This document shows, one piece after another, positions 1 through 8,464 of a stretch of 64,000 bases of DNA. Position numbers and translations under genes: made by a program. The DNA comes from Kutzneria chonburiensis (GTDB lineage Bacteria > Actinomycetota > Actinomycetes > Mycobacteriales > Pseudonocardiaceae): contig NZ_CP097263.1 of assembly GCF_028622115.1 (NCBI RefSeq), positions 9,745,501 through 9,809,500 of the forward strand, given 5' to 3'. Positions within the stretch are counted from its first letter, which is position 1; the number at the start of each line of letters is the position of its first letter. The notes under the pieces are model-generated. The model searched no databases and had not been told where the DNA came from. It saw only the letters and a list, made by a program, of their open reading frames with translations.

Positions 1-86
1 GGGATGTCGGCGCAGTCGTCGATCAGCTGGTCCAGCGAAACGGGCTCAGGAGCGGTCACTTCACGACCGTAGTTCGAGGGACGCAT
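1..86 (-). CDS. Partial 5' end of an unidentified divergent gene
   Basis: Only the first 28 or so codons are inside the window; the gene runs off the left edge. Reading leftwards from ATG at 86-84 gives MRPSNYGREV followed by TAPEPVSLDQLIDDCADIP; an in-frame GTG at 59-57 would start at VTAPEP. Neither start has a clear ribosome-binding site. The gene is divergent from the adenosine kinase gene. In M. tuberculosis the divergent neighbour of adoK is a membrane-protein gene (Rv2203, from memory), but the visible residues are too few to test that. Product unknown. Confidence 0.4.
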   Translation of the reverse strand, partial: MRPSNYGREVTAPEPVSLDQLIDDCADI

Positions 87-178
87 GACCGGTATCCGTT
101 ACCAATCGGTAGTCTTTCGAACTCGGAGCATGTCCACCCGACCGGGTGGCCCACCAGTGAAGATCGGGGAGAAACACA

Positions 179-1156
179 GTGCCCGTCGCTGTCATCGGCA
201 GTATCGCCGCCGACCATCTGATGCACTTTCCCGGCCGATTCACCGAGCAGTTGGTCGCCGAGCGGCTTGACCGCGTTTCGCTGAGCTTCCTCGTGGACGA
301 CCTGGTGGTCCGCCGGGGCGGGGTCGGCGCCAACATCGCCTTCGGCATGGGCGTGCTCGGTCAGCAGCCGATCCTGGGCGGCGCCGTCGGCAAGGACTTC
401 GACGACTACCGCGCGTGGCTGGAGCGCCATGGCGTGGACTGCCGCTCGGTCTACGTGTCCGAGCTCAAGCACACCGCCCGGTTCATGTGCACCACCGACG
501 ACGACATGAACCAGATCGCCTCGTTCTACACCGGCGCGATGGCCGAGACCGGCATGGTCGAGATCGGCGCGCTGGCCGACCGGGTCGGCGGCGTCGACCT
601 GGTGCTGCTCAGCCCGACCGACCCGGACGCGATGATCCAGCACGCCGACGAGTGCCGGCAGCGCGGCCTGGCCTTCGCCGTCGACCCGTCGCAGCAGCTG
701 GCCCGCATGGACGGCGACCAGGTGCGCCGGTTCGTGGCCGGCGCCAAGTACCTGTTCAGCAACGACTACGAGTGGGGCCTCGTCCTGCAGAAGACCGGCT
801 GGTCCGAGGCGGACGTGCTGGAGCAGGTGGAGATGCGCGTCACCACGCTGGGCGAGAAGGGCGTGGAGATCGTCGGCCGCGAGGTCGGCTCGCTCCAGGT
901 GCCGGCCGTGCCCGAGCTGGCCAAGGTCGACCCCACCGGCGTCGGCGACGGCTTCCGCGCCGGCTTCCTCTCGGCCGTGTGCAGCGGCCTCGGCCTCGAG
1001 CGCGCCGCCCAGCTCGGCGCCCTGGTCGCCGTGCACGTGCTGGAGGTCAACGGCCCGCAGGAGTGGTCCTTCGACCGCACCACCGCCCTCGGCCGCTTCT
1101 CCGACGCCTTCGGCCCCGAGGCCGCCGCCGAGATCGCCGCCATCCTCCCCGCCTGA
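179..1156 (+). CDS. adoK: Adenosine kinase, PfkB/ribokinase family
   Basis: This 325-residue PfkB-family kinase most probably phosphorylates adenosine to AMP in purine salvage. The substrate-side glycine motif GGVGANIAFG lies at residues 47-56 and the ATP/catalytic motif DPTGVGDGFRAGF begins at residue 251, putting the catalytic base at Asp257, the number I recall for M. tuberculosis AdoK. The C-terminal part (ERAAQLGALVAVHVLE, then TTALGRF) also matches that enzyme closely. The start is GTG at 179, preceded by GGGGA near 166-170. It converges on asnB across a long hairpin, as in mycobacteria. A generic sugar kinase is the alternative, but the close match and synteny favour adenosine kinase. 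Confidence 0.85.
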   Translation: MPVAVIGSIAADHLMHFPGRFTEQLVAERLDRVSLSFLVDDLVVRRGGVGANIAFGMGVLGQQPILGGAVGKDFDDYRAWLERHGVDCRSVYVSELKHTARFMCTTDDDMNQIASFYTGAMAETGMVEIGALADRVGGVDLVLLSPTDPDAMIQHADECRQRGLAFAVDPSQQLARMDGDQVRRFVAGAKYLFSNDYEWGLVLQKTGWSEADVLEQVEMRVTTLGEKGVEIVGREVGSLQVPAVPELAKVDPTGVGDGFRAGFLSAVCSGLGLERAAQLGALVAVHVLEVNGPQEWSFDRTTALGRFSDAFGPEAAAEIAAILPA

Positions 1157-1175
1157 CCCCGGCCCCGGCCCCAAC

Positions 1176-1228
1176 GTTTGGAAAGGACCATTCCTCTACT
1201 CCGAGTAGAGGAATGGTCCTTTCCAAAC
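1176..1228. terminator. Perfect 25-bp inverted repeat between convergent adoK and asnB
   Basis: The arms 1176-1200 and 1204-1228 are exact reverse complements separated by a 3-base loop (CCG). The hairpin lies 20 bases past the adoK stop and 17 bases past the asnB stop, so it can act as a bidirectional terminator. There is no U-tract. Its centre ACTCCGAGT recurs in palindromes at 18.5 kb and 60.4 kb, so it also belongs to a dispersed repeat family. Confidence 0.8.
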
Positions 1229-1244
1229 ATCTAAGCCTTGACAA

Positions 1245-3173
1245 TTAGAGGCGGACGGGGTACTGGGGCTCGGGGATCTGGGGGCGGATGCGGCCCTCGG
1301 TGAAGATGCCGTGCCAGATCATGAACATCAGCAGCGCCCAGATGCGGCGGCTGTGGTCCATGCCGCCGGTCCGGTGCTCCTCGATCATGGCCAGCACCGC
1401 CTGCTTGTCGATCAGGTGGTCGGTCTGCGACTGGCGCACGATGTCCAGCGCCCAGGGGTGCATCTCCTCGCGCAGCCAGTGCCGGATCGGCACCGGGAAG
1501 CCCAGCTTGCGCCGGTTGATCACGTGCGCCGGGATGATGTCGGCGATGGCCCGCCGCAGCGCGTACTTGGTGGTCTCGCGGGTGATCTTCTGCTCCATCG
1601 GCACCTGCGAGGCGATCTTGAACACCTCGTGGTCCAGGAACGGCACCCGCAGCTCCAGCGAGTTGGCCATGGTCATCTTGTCGGCCTTGACCAGGATGTC
1701 GCCGCGCAGCCAGGTGAACAGGTCCACGTGCTGCATCCGGCTCACCGGGTCCCAGTCCACCGACTCGCGGTAGGGCTTGGCCGTGGCGTCGGCGTGCGTC
1801 ACCGACGAGCTGTACGTCCGCAGCACGGACCGCAGCTGGTCGTCACGGAAGATGCGCGCGTTGCCGTAGTAGCGCTGCTCCAGCGTCAGCGCGCCGCGGC
1901 GCAGCAGGTCCTTGCCTCGCACACCCTCGGGGATACGGGTGGAGACCCGGCCCATAGCCTTGCGCAGCGCGCCGGGCACCTTCTCGAACGGCGCCAGCGA
2001 CAGCGGCTCGCGGTAGATCGTGTAGCCGCCGAAAAGCTCGTCCGCGCCCTCACCGGACAGCACCACCTTGACGTGCTGGCGGGCCTCACGGGCGATGAAC
2101 CACAGCGGCACCAGCGCCGGGTCGGCCACCGGGTCGTCCAGGTACCACGTGATCAGCGGCACGGCTTCCATCATCTCGGCCGCCGACACCGTCCGGACCA
2201 CGTGCTTCACGCCGATCGCCGCCGCCGACTCGGCGGCCACGTCGACCTCGGAGAAGCCGGCCCGCTCGAAGCCCGTGGTGAACGCGATCAGGTCCGGGTT
2301 GTGCTCCTTGGCCAGCGCCGCGATCACCGTGGAGTCGATGCCGCCGGACAGGAACGAGCCGACCGTCACGTCCGCGCGCATGTGCTTGGCCACCGAGTCG
2401 CGCAGCGCGTCGGCGATGTCGGCGTAGAGCTTGGTGGTGTCGGCCGGGCCGTGCATCACGCGCGGGCGGAACTTCGGCGTGAAGTAGCGCTCGGTCACGA
2501 TCTCGCCGCCGGGGACGAAGGTGAACGAGGTGCCGGACTCGATCCGCCGGATGTGCGTGTTCAGCGACTCCGGCTCGGGCACGTACTGCAGGATCAGGTA
2601 GTGCTGGAGTGCCCGCCGGTCCAGCTTGGGCTCGATGCCCAGCGTGTCGGCCAGCTGGAGGATGCTCTTCTTCTCGCTGGACATCGCGATGCCGCCGGGG
2701 CCGGCCGCGTAGTACAGCGGCTTGATGCCGAACGGGTCGCGGGCGCCGAAGATCTTGCGCTCGCTGCTGTCCCAGATCATGAACGCGAACATGCCGCGCA
2801 GCCGGGACACCGCCGCCGGGCCCCAGTAGTGGAACGCGGCGACGATCACCTCGCTGTCGCCGTCGGTGTGGAACTGGGCCCCGAACCGCTCGATCAGCTC
2901 GGCCCGCAGCTCGATGTAGTTGTAGATCTCGCCGTTGAAGGCCAGCGCGTAGCGGTTCTCCTGCCCGGGCGGGCCCCACAGCAGCGGCTGGTGGGAGTGC
3001 TCGAGGTCGATGATGGCCAGCCGGTTGAAGCCGAAGACGACCTCGCCGCCCTGCCAGGTGTTGACCTCGTCGGGGCCGCGGTGCCGCTGGCAGTGCAGGG
3101 CCCCGGCCAGCGCCGGCCGCGCCGCGGCGGCCGCGTTCTCAGTGGGACAGATCAGTCCAAGAAGACCGCACAC
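1245..3173 (-). CDS. asnB: Asparagine synthetase (glutamine-hydrolysing)
   Basis: This 642-residue class II glutamine amidotransferase makes asparagine from aspartate, ATP and glutamine. After removal of the initiator the N-terminal nucleophile is Cys2 (MCGLLGL). Glutaminase motifs RHRGPDE (30-36) and FNGEIYNY (79-86) are present, and the synthetase pyrophosphate loop SGGIDS is at residues 276-281. The length fits the mycobacterial enzyme. The start is GTG at 3173 with AGGA a few bases upstream. It is divergent from ctaC and converges on adoK, the conserved actinobacterial arrangement. A specialised AsnB-like amidotransferase is possible, but nothing in the context suggests it. Confidence 0.92.
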   Translation of the reverse strand: MCGLLGLICPTENAAAAARPALAGALHCQRHRGPDEVNTWQGGEVVFGFNRLAIIDLEHSHQPLLWGPPGQENRYALAFNGEIYNYIELRAELIERFGAQFHTDGDSEVIVAAFHYWGPAAVSRLRGMFAFMIWDSSERKIFGARDPFGIKPLYYAAGPGGIAMSSEKKSILQLADTLGIEPKLDRRALQHYLILQYVPEPESLNTHIRRIESGTSFTFVPGGEIVTERYFTPKFRPRVMHGPADTTKLYADIADALRDSVAKHMRADVTVGSFLSGGIDSTVIAALAKEHNPDLIAFTTGFERAGFSEVDVAAESAAAIGVKHVVRTVSAAEMMEAVPLITWYLDDPVADPALVPLWFIAREARQHVKVVLSGEGADELFGGYTIYREPLSLAPFEKVPGALRKAMGRVSTRIPEGVRGKDLLRRGALTLEQRYYGNARIFRDDQLRSVLRTYSSSVTHADATAKPYRESVDWDPVSRMQHVDLFTWLRGDILVKADKMTMANSLELRVPFLDHEVFKIASQVPMEQKITRETTKYALRRAIADIIPAHVINRRKLGFPVPIRHWLREEMHPWALDIVRQSQTDHLIDKQAVLAMIEEHRTGGMDHSRRIWALLMFMIWHGIFTEGRIRPQIPEPQYPVRL

Positions 3174-3341
3174 GTCCTAACCGCACCTCTCATCGAAACA
3201 GGGCACTTCCACACCGGGGTCGCAGCCCAGTATGCCCATGACGGCCCATCGACCCGTGCACGGGCATCCGGGGCTCGCTCCGGTAGACGCGGCACCCCCG
3301 AGGCCCGTTGCCTGGGCCCGCCCGTCTGGATCACCCCCGAA

Positions 3342-3370
3342 CGGTGACGCCCCGATGACTGGGTTAGGCT
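3342..3370 (+). promoter_or_regulatory. Possible promoter of ctaC-ctaF
   Basis: TAGGCT at 3365-3370 resembles an actinobacterial -10 box, and CGGTGA at 3342-3347 lies 17 bases upstream as a weak -35 candidate. It sits in the 290-base divergent region between asnB and ctaC, about 95 bases before the ctaC start. It was picked by eye only. Confidence 0.3.
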
Positions 3371-3463
3371 CCCGCATGACTGACGGCGGGGTGCCGTCAC
3401 CGCTGCTGAGCAGCGGATGGCGTGGTCTCCACGTCAAGGCCCGTCACGAGGAGGCAGCGAGCA

Positions 3464-4378
3464 GTGCGCCTGATGGAGGGCTCCCGGAAAGCACGGGTGG
3501 CCAAACTCGCCGGGCTTGCCGGCCTGGTCGCGGTTGCCGCAAGCGGCTGTTCGACCGACGAGGTCCTGCGTTTCGGCTGGCCGGTCGGCATCACGCCGCA
3601 GGCCGACGCGATGCGCGACCTGTGGACCTGGTCCGTCGTCGCCGCGCTGGCGGTCGGCCTGGTCGTGGCGATCCTGATCCTGTGGCCGGTGGTGTTCCAC
3701 CGCAAGCGGTCGGAGGAGCTGCCCAAGCAGTTGCAGTACAACCACCCGCTGGAGATCGTCTACACGGTCATCCCGGTGGTCATCGTCGCGGTGCTCTTCT
3801 ACTTCACCGCCACGACCGAGAACTACGTCACGGACAAGAGCCACACCCCGGACGTCACGGTCGACGTGATCGGCTTCCAGTGGAACTGGGAGTTCAAGTA
3901 CGAGAACACCAAGGGCGCGGACGGCAATCCGGTGTCCACGGTCGGCTCCAGCAGCGAGATCCCGATCCTGGTGCTGCCGACCAGCAAGTGGATCGAGTAC
4001 AAGCTGCTGTCGACCGACGTCATCCACTCGTTCTGGGTGCCGGCCTTCAACTTCAAGCGCGACGTGTTCCCGGACCCGGACAAGAACAACCAGGACTCGT
4101 CCTTCCAGAACACCATCGACCAGACGGGCGCGTTCGTCGGCCACTGCGCCGAGCTCTGCGGCGCGTACCACTCGGCGATGAACTTCGAGGTCAGGGCGCT
4201 GCCCGACGACCTGTTCCAGCAGTACATCCAGCTGCGGGAAAAGGTGAACCCGAAGACGGGCAAGGGCTACACCACGTCCGAGGCGCTGTCCCAGCTGAAC
4301 TGCGGTGACCTGTGCGCGCCACTGGCGACGACCACGCACCCGTTCAACACGGACCGCACCTCCCGGACCGGAAGCTGA
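3464..4378 (+). CDS. ctaC: Cytochrome c oxidase subunit II
   Basis: This is the CuA-bearing subunit of the aa3 oxidase, which receives electrons from the cytochrome bcc complex outside the membrane. It is a 304-residue lipoprotein: the signal ends LVAVAASGC, with the lipidated Cys at 29. Two membrane segments follow (about 45-70 and 90-110), then the cupredoxin domain. The CuA site GHCAELCGAYHSAM carries both Cys, the Glu, His and Met ligands. I chose GTG at 3464 because GAGGAGG at 3449-3455 is correctly spaced; an upstream in-frame GTG at 3422 has no such site. The ctaF ribosome-binding site overlaps the stop codon, so the two are one operon. Confidence 0.95.
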   Translation: MRLMEGSRKARVAKLAGLAGLVAVAASGCSTDEVLRFGWPVGITPQADAMRDLWTWSVVAALAVGLVVAILILWPVVFHRKRSEELPKQLQYNHPLEIVYTVIPVVIVAVLFYFTATTENYVTDKSHTPDVTVDVIGFQWNWEFKYENTKGADGNPVSTVGSSSEIPILVLPTSKWIEYKLLSTDVIHSFWVPAFNFKRDVFPDPDKNNQDSSFQNTIDQTGAFVGHCAELCGAYHSAMNFEVRALPDDLFQQYIQLREKVNPKTGKGYTTSEALSQLNCGDLCAPLATTTHPFNTDRTSRTGS

Positions 4379-4388
4379 GGAACCACCG

Positions 4389-4787
4389 ATGAAGATTGAA
4401 TCCCGGATCTTCGAGGTCGTCGCCGGCTTCTGCTTCATCATGGCCGTGGTCTACGGCCTGTGGGCCAAGGAGCCGGTCGGCATCGTCGCGCTCACCCTGA
4501 CCGGCGGCCTGTGCCTGATCACCGGCACGTACTTCCGGTTCGTGGCCCGGCGCATCCCGGAGCGTCCCGAGGACGACACCGAGGCCGAGATCAGCGACGG
4601 CGCCGGCGAGCTGGGCTTCTTCAGCCCGGGCAGCTACTGGCCGTTCGCCATCGCCATCGCCGCCGCGATCGGCGCCCTGTCGCTGGCCTTCTTCCAGATC
4701 TGGATGCTGGTCATCACGGTCGTGCTGGTGCTGATCACCGTGGGCGGCCTGGTCTTCGAGTACCACACGAAGCCCAACCACGAGTGA
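4389..4787 (+). CDS. ctaF: Actinobacterial cytochrome c oxidase subunit IV
   Basis: This is a 132-residue integral membrane subunit specific to actinobacterial aa3 oxidase and needed for the bcc-aa3 supercomplex. The sequence opens MKIESRIFEVVAGFCFIMAV and has four hydrophobic segments (about 8-28, 34-52, 85-103 and 106-125), with an acidic loop in the middle (PERPEDDTEAEISDG). It starts 10 bases after ctaC, with GAGGA overlapping the ctaC stop. A strong terminator follows, closing the ctaC-ctaF operon. The subunit I gene ctaD is not in the window. Confidence 0.93.
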   Translation: MKIESRIFEVVAGFCFIMAVVYGLWAKEPVGIVALTLTGGLCLITGTYFRFVARRIPERPEDDTEAEISDGAGELGFFSPGSYWPFAIAIAAAIGALSLAFFQIWMLVITVVLVLITVGGLVFEYHTKPNHE

Positions 4788-4811
4788 GCTAGCTGAAGCT
4801 TCACTGAGCGA

Positions 4812-4840
4812 ACGGCCCCGGGCATTCTGCCCGGGGCCGT
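4812..4840 (+). terminator. Rho-independent terminator after ctaF
   Basis: The 13-bp perfect stem ACGGCCCCGGGCA / TGCCCGGGGCCGT has a 3-base loop and is followed directly by TTTCGC, with TTTT spanning the stem end. It lies 24 bases past the ctaF stop. Confidence 0.85.
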
Positions 4841-4859
4841 TTTCGCGCACGATCTCCCT

Positions 4860-6134
4860 GTGCCGCAACTAGACGACAAGGCCGCCACCCGGCGACTGCT
4901 GGACCGCTTCGGCTTCGGTCCGCGCCCGGGCGAGCTGGAATCGTTGTCCCAGCAGGGTTTCGCGGCCGCGTGCGCGCAGGTGCTGGCTCAGCGCCCGGAC
5001 GGCACGCCGCTGCCCGACCTCGGAGCCGAGCCGCCGCAGGCCGGTAAGAAGGCCAGCACGGCCGAGCGCAAGCAGCGACAGAAGACGTTGCGCGGCCAGC
5101 AGATCGCCGCCGCGCAGTGGTGGCTGGACCGCATGGCCGGCACCGCGTCGGCGCTGCCCGAGCGGCTGACCTGGTTCTGGCACGGGCATTTCGCCACCAG
5201 CGTGCAGAAGGTGCACAGCGCCCGCCTGATGCTGCACCAGAACCAGACGCTGCGCGGCCTGGGTGGCGGCGATTTCGGGGCGCTGGCCAAGGCGATGATC
5301 GTGGACCCGGCCATGCTGCTGTGGCTGGACGGCCAGCAGAACAAAGTGGGCGCGGCCAACGAGAACCTCGCTCGCGAGTTCATGGAGCTGTTCACGCTCG
5401 GCGTCGGCCATTACAGCGAAACCGATGTGCGGGAGGCGGCCCGCGCACTCACCGGCTGGATGGTGAACCGGGACGCCATGACGGCCGAACAAGTAGCGAA
5501 ACGGCACGACTCCGGCAGCAAGACCGTGTTGGGAATCACGGGAAATCTCGATGCCGGCGGATTTGTCGACATCGTGCTGAATCGTCCGGACTCGCCGCGT
5601 TTCGTGGCGAGCCGGCTGTGGTTCCGGTTGGTGAGCGCGACTCCGCCGTCGGCGGACGCGCTGGGCCGACTGGTCGCCGGTTACGGTCCGCAGCGGTCCA
5701 TCGGGGGGCTGCTGCGGGCCGTGCTCGCCGAACCGGCGTTCCGCGATCCGGCGACGACCCTGGTCAAACAGCCGGTGGAATGGGCCGTCGGCCTGATGCG
5801 GGCGCTGGCCGTGCAACCGTCGAAACTGCCGGTCACGCAGCTGGAAGCGGGCCTGCGGGGCCTGGGGCAGGTGCCGTTCGAGCCGCCCAGCGTCGGCGGC
5901 TGGCCGGCCGCCCAGTCCTGGCTGACGACCTCGGCCGGGCTGGCCCGGCTACACCTGGCCCAGCTGATCGCCGCCCACGCCGACGTGTCGCATATCACCT
6001 CCGGGGCGGCGGCCGGGCAGACGCTCGGCGTCGACACGTGGAGTCAGCGGAGCACGGCCGCGCTGGCCGACCTCAAGGGAGCGGAGCTGGTCGCGATGGC
6101 CGCCTGTACGCCGGAATACGTGGTGAGCCAGTGA
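4860..6134 (+). CDS. DUF1800 family protein
   Basis: This 424-residue protein belongs to the DUF1800 family, whose biochemical role is not established. Family hallmarks are visible: LTWFWHGHFATS (about 102-113), NENLAREFMELFTLGVGHYS (about 165-184) and EAARALTGWMV. The start is GTG at 4860, directly behind the ctaF terminator, with no strong ribosome-binding site. I see no clear export signal, whereas its partner has a Tat signal. It overlaps the downstream DUF1501 gene by 4 bases (GTGA), so the pair is translationally coupled. DUF1800/DUF1501 pairs recur across bacteria and are usually thought to be exported together. The pair occupies the place where mycobacteria carry mmpS3. Confidence 0.85.
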   Translation: MPQLDDKAATRRLLDRFGFGPRPGELESLSQQGFAAACAQVLAQRPDGTPLPDLGAEPPQAGKKASTAERKQRQKTLRGQQIAAAQWWLDRMAGTASALPERLTWFWHGHFATSVQKVHSARLMLHQNQTLRGLGGGDFGALAKAMIVDPAMLLWLDGQQNKVGAANENLAREFMELFTLGVGHYSETDVREAARALTGWMVNRDAMTAEQVAKRHDSGSKTVLGITGNLDAGGFVDIVLNRPDSPRFVASRLWFRLVSATPPSADALGRLVAGYGPQRSIGGLLRAVLAEPAFRDPATTLVKQPVEWAVGLMRALAVQPSKLPVTQLEAGLRGLGQVPFEPPSVGGWPAAQSWLTTSAGLARLHLAQLIAAHADVSHITSGAAAGQTLGVDTWSQRSTAALADLKGAELVAMAACTPEYVVSQ

Positions 6135-7333
6135 CAACGACAGGGAACAAGCGGCGGATTAGTCGACGTGGCTTCATCCTGGCCAGCGGTGTCGTCGGGG
6201 CGGGCGCACTCGCCGCCGGCGCGACGCAGGTCGACTGGACCGACCTCATCGCCGCCGCCACCCGTGACCCGCGCAGCGCGGACACCGGCGTGCTGGTGGT
6301 CTGCACCCTGTACGGCGGCAACGACGGCCTGAACACGGTGATCCCGGCCGCCGACCCGGCGTACCAGAAGGCCCGGCCGGATCTGGCCTACCAGCCGCAC
6401 GAGGTGCTCGATCTCGGCGACGGCCTCGGCCTCAACCCGGGCATGAAGGGCCTCAAGAAGCTCTGGGACGACAAGCGGCTGGCCGTGGTGCGCGGCGTCG
6501 GCTATCCCAAGCCCGACCACAGCCATTTCCGGTCCATGGCCATCTGGCAGACGGCCTCGCCGGACAGCCCGCAGCCGACCGGCTGGCTCGGCCGCTGGCT
6601 GGACGTGACCGGCGACGACCCGCTGCGGGCAGTGTCGATCGAGCCCGTGCTGCCGCCGCTGATGGCCGGCCAGCGGGCGGCCGGCGCGACGCTGCCGGTG
6701 ACCGGCCTGAAGCTGCCCAACGGCACCGTGGGCAAGGCGTTTTCCCTGCTGGGGCAACCGGAAGCGGGGGAGTCGCCGGACCGGGCGCGGGTCGCGCGGT
6801 CCATCGCCGACCTGCACACCACCGCCACCAAGCTCGGCCCGGCGGTGAAACCCAGCGGTGCCAACAAAGGCCAGCTCGCGGCCCAACTCGACGTTGTCGC
6901 CGGACTGGTCGAGGCAGGCGTGCCTACGCGGGCCTATTCCGTGTCGTTGGGCGGTTTCGACACCCACGCCGACGAGAAGGGCACGCAGCAGCGCCTGCTC
7001 ACCGAGCTCGACGATGCCCTGTCCGCGTTCGTGGATCGCGTGCGGGGCAAGAAGGTTGTGGTGCTGGTCTACTCGGAGTTCGGCCGTCGTGTCGGCGCGA
7101 ACGCCAGCGACGGCACCGATCACGGCACCGCCGGCCCGGTTTTCGTCATCGGCGACGGCGTCAACGGCGGCTTCTACGGCGAGCAGCCCAGCCTGACCGA
7201 CCTCGACAACGGCGATCTCAAGGAGAGCACCGACTTCCGCGACGTCTACGCCACCATGCTGCGCGACGTGCTCGGCGAGGACCCAGGCAAAATCCTCGCC
7301 GGCCACGACACCACGGTCCCCGGCCTCCTCTGA
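6131..7333 (+). CDS. DUF1501 family Tat-exported protein
   Basis: This 400-residue protein is in the alkaline-phosphatase-superfamily-like DUF1501 group. It opens with a Tat signal: RRISRRGFILASG, then a hydrophobic Ala/Gly stretch to about residue 35. Family motifs are TLYGGNDGLNTVIP, PDHSHFRSMAIWQTA, GGFDTHADEKG, YSEFGRRV and DGTDHGTAGPVFV, with the His/Asp pattern expected of metal ligands. The GTG start at 6131 overlaps the stop of the DUF1800 gene. The substrate is unknown; the pair is sometimes linked to cell-surface sugar or lipid metabolism, which the sequence does not prove. A large nested hairpin follows the stop. Confidence 0.87.
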   Translation: MTTTGNKRRISRRGFILASGVVGAGALAAGATQVDWTDLIAAATRDPRSADTGVLVVCTLYGGNDGLNTVIPAADPAYQKARPDLAYQPHEVLDLGDGLGLNPGMKGLKKLWDDKRLAVVRGVGYPKPDHSHFRSMAIWQTASPDSPQPTGWLGRWLDVTGDDPLRAVSIEPVLPPLMAGQRAAGATLPVTGLKLPNGTVGKAFSLLGQPEAGESPDRARVARSIADLHTTATKLGPAVKPSGANKGQLAAQLDVVAGLVEAGVPTRAYSVSLGGFDTHADEKGTQQRLLTELDDALSAFVDRVRGKKVVVLVYSEFGRRVGANASDGTDHGTAGPVFVIGDGVNGGFYGEQPSLTDLDNGDLKESTDFRDVYATMLRDVLGEDPGKILAGHDTTVPGLL

Positions 7334-7420
7334 CCCCCGCGAGTCCCGCCCACAGTCACACCGAACTGCATGAAAACGATTCATGCAGTTCGGTGTGACG
7401 CTAAGCGGGACTCGCGGGGG
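7334..7420. terminator. Nested long inverted repeats between the DUF1501 gene and trpD
   Basis: The outer arms 7334-7349 and 7405-7420 (16 bp, perfect) enclose inner arms 7355-7373 and 7381-7399 (19 bp, perfect). The structure fills the whole gap between the two convergent genes and starts 1 base after the DUF1501 stop, so it probably terminates both transcripts. It lacks the ACTCCGAGT core of the repeat family. Confidence 0.8.
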
Positions 7421-8464
7421 TTAGGCGGGGACTAGCTTTGATGAGAGGGTGATCCAGCGGTCCAGCAGCGCCGCGCCGGCGCCGGAGTCGATGGCCTGGG
7501 CGGCAACGTCCTTGGCCGCCAGCATGTCGGCGTGCACGTCGTCGCTCAGGCCGTTGAACACGGCCACCGCGCCGGCGGCGTTGATCAGCACGGCATCCCG
7601 CACCGGACCAGGCCGGCCGGCCAGCAGATCCCGCACCACCTGGGCGTTGTACGACGCGTCGCCGCCGACCAGGTCGGCCGGCAGCGCCGGGGCGATGCCC
7701 AGCCGCGACGGGTCGATCGTGTCCTGCCGCACCGCCCCGTCCTGGGCGATCCAGGCCGATGTCGTGGTGGTCGTGGTGATCTCGTCCAGACCGTCGTTCC
7801 CGCGCACCAGCAGCACATGCGCCCCGCGCGAGGCGAACACGCCGGCCATCACGCCGGCCATCGCCTCCCGCGCGCAGCCGACCAGCCCGTACTTCGGCTG
7901 CGCCGGGTTGGACAGCGGCCCGAGGATGTTGAACGCCGTCGGGATGGCCAGCTCACGCCGCGGACCCGAGGTGAAGCGCAGCGCCGGGTGATAGGCCGGC
8001 GCGAAGCAGAATCCGATGCCGACCTCGGTCACGCACCGCTGCACGGCGTCCGGCGGCAGCTCGATGGCCACACCGAGCTCTTCGAGCACGTCACCGGTGC
8101 CGCACTTGGACGACGACGCCCGCGCCCCGTGCTTGACCACCGGCACCCCGGCGGCGGCCGTGACGATGGCCGTCATGGTCGAGATGTTCACGGTGTGGGC
8201 CTGGTCGCCACCGGTGCCGACGATGTCGATCGCCCGCCCGGCCACGTCCACCGTCCGCGCGTGCCGCAGCATGGAGTCGGCCATGCCCAGCACCTCGTCC
8301 GGCGTCTCGCCCTTGGCCCGCAGCGCCACCGCGAAACCGGCGATCTGCGCCGACGTGGCCGCACCGGTCATCACCTGGTCCATCGCCCAGCCGGTCTGCT
8401 CCGCCGTCAGGTCGTCCCCGGCGATCAGCGCGCCCAGCAGGTCGGGCCAGGTCAACGTGGTCAT
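7421..8464 (-). CDS. trpD: Anthranilate phosphoribosyltransferase
   Basis: This enzyme transfers phosphoribosyl from PRPP to anthranilate in tryptophan synthesis. It is 347 residues long, normal for TrpD. The PRPP/Mg site GTGGDQAHTVNIST and the anthranilate-side motif KHGARASSSKCGTGDVLEELG-type block are both present. The start is ATG at 8464 ([13 protein letters not shown]), overlapping the stop of the receiver-like gene upstream by 4 bases (ATGA). As in M. tuberculosis, trpD stands apart from other trp genes and beside the cytochrome locus. I see no leader peptide or attenuator. Confidence 0.95.
   Translation of the reverse strand: MTTLTWPDLLGALIAGDDLTAEQTGWAMDQVMTGAATSAQIAGFAVALRAKGETPDEVLGMADSMLRHARTVDVAGRAIDIVGTGGDQAHTVNISTMTAIVTAAAGVPVVKHGARASSSKCGTGDVLEELGVAIELPPDAVQRCVTEVGIGFCFAPAYHPALRFTSGPRRELAIPTAFNILGPLSNPAQPKYGLVGCAREAMAGVMAGVFASRGAHVLLVRGNDGLDEITTTTTTSAWIAQDGAVRQDTIDPSRLGIAPALPADLVGGDASYNAQVVRDLLAGRPGPVRDAVLINAAGAVAVFNGLSDDVHADMLAAKDVAAQAIDSGAGAALLDRWITLSSKLVPA

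Noticed and set aside
1311-3347. Long plus-strand reading frame across asnB
   Set aside because: Antisense to asnB, no ribosome-binding site and no recognisable domains.
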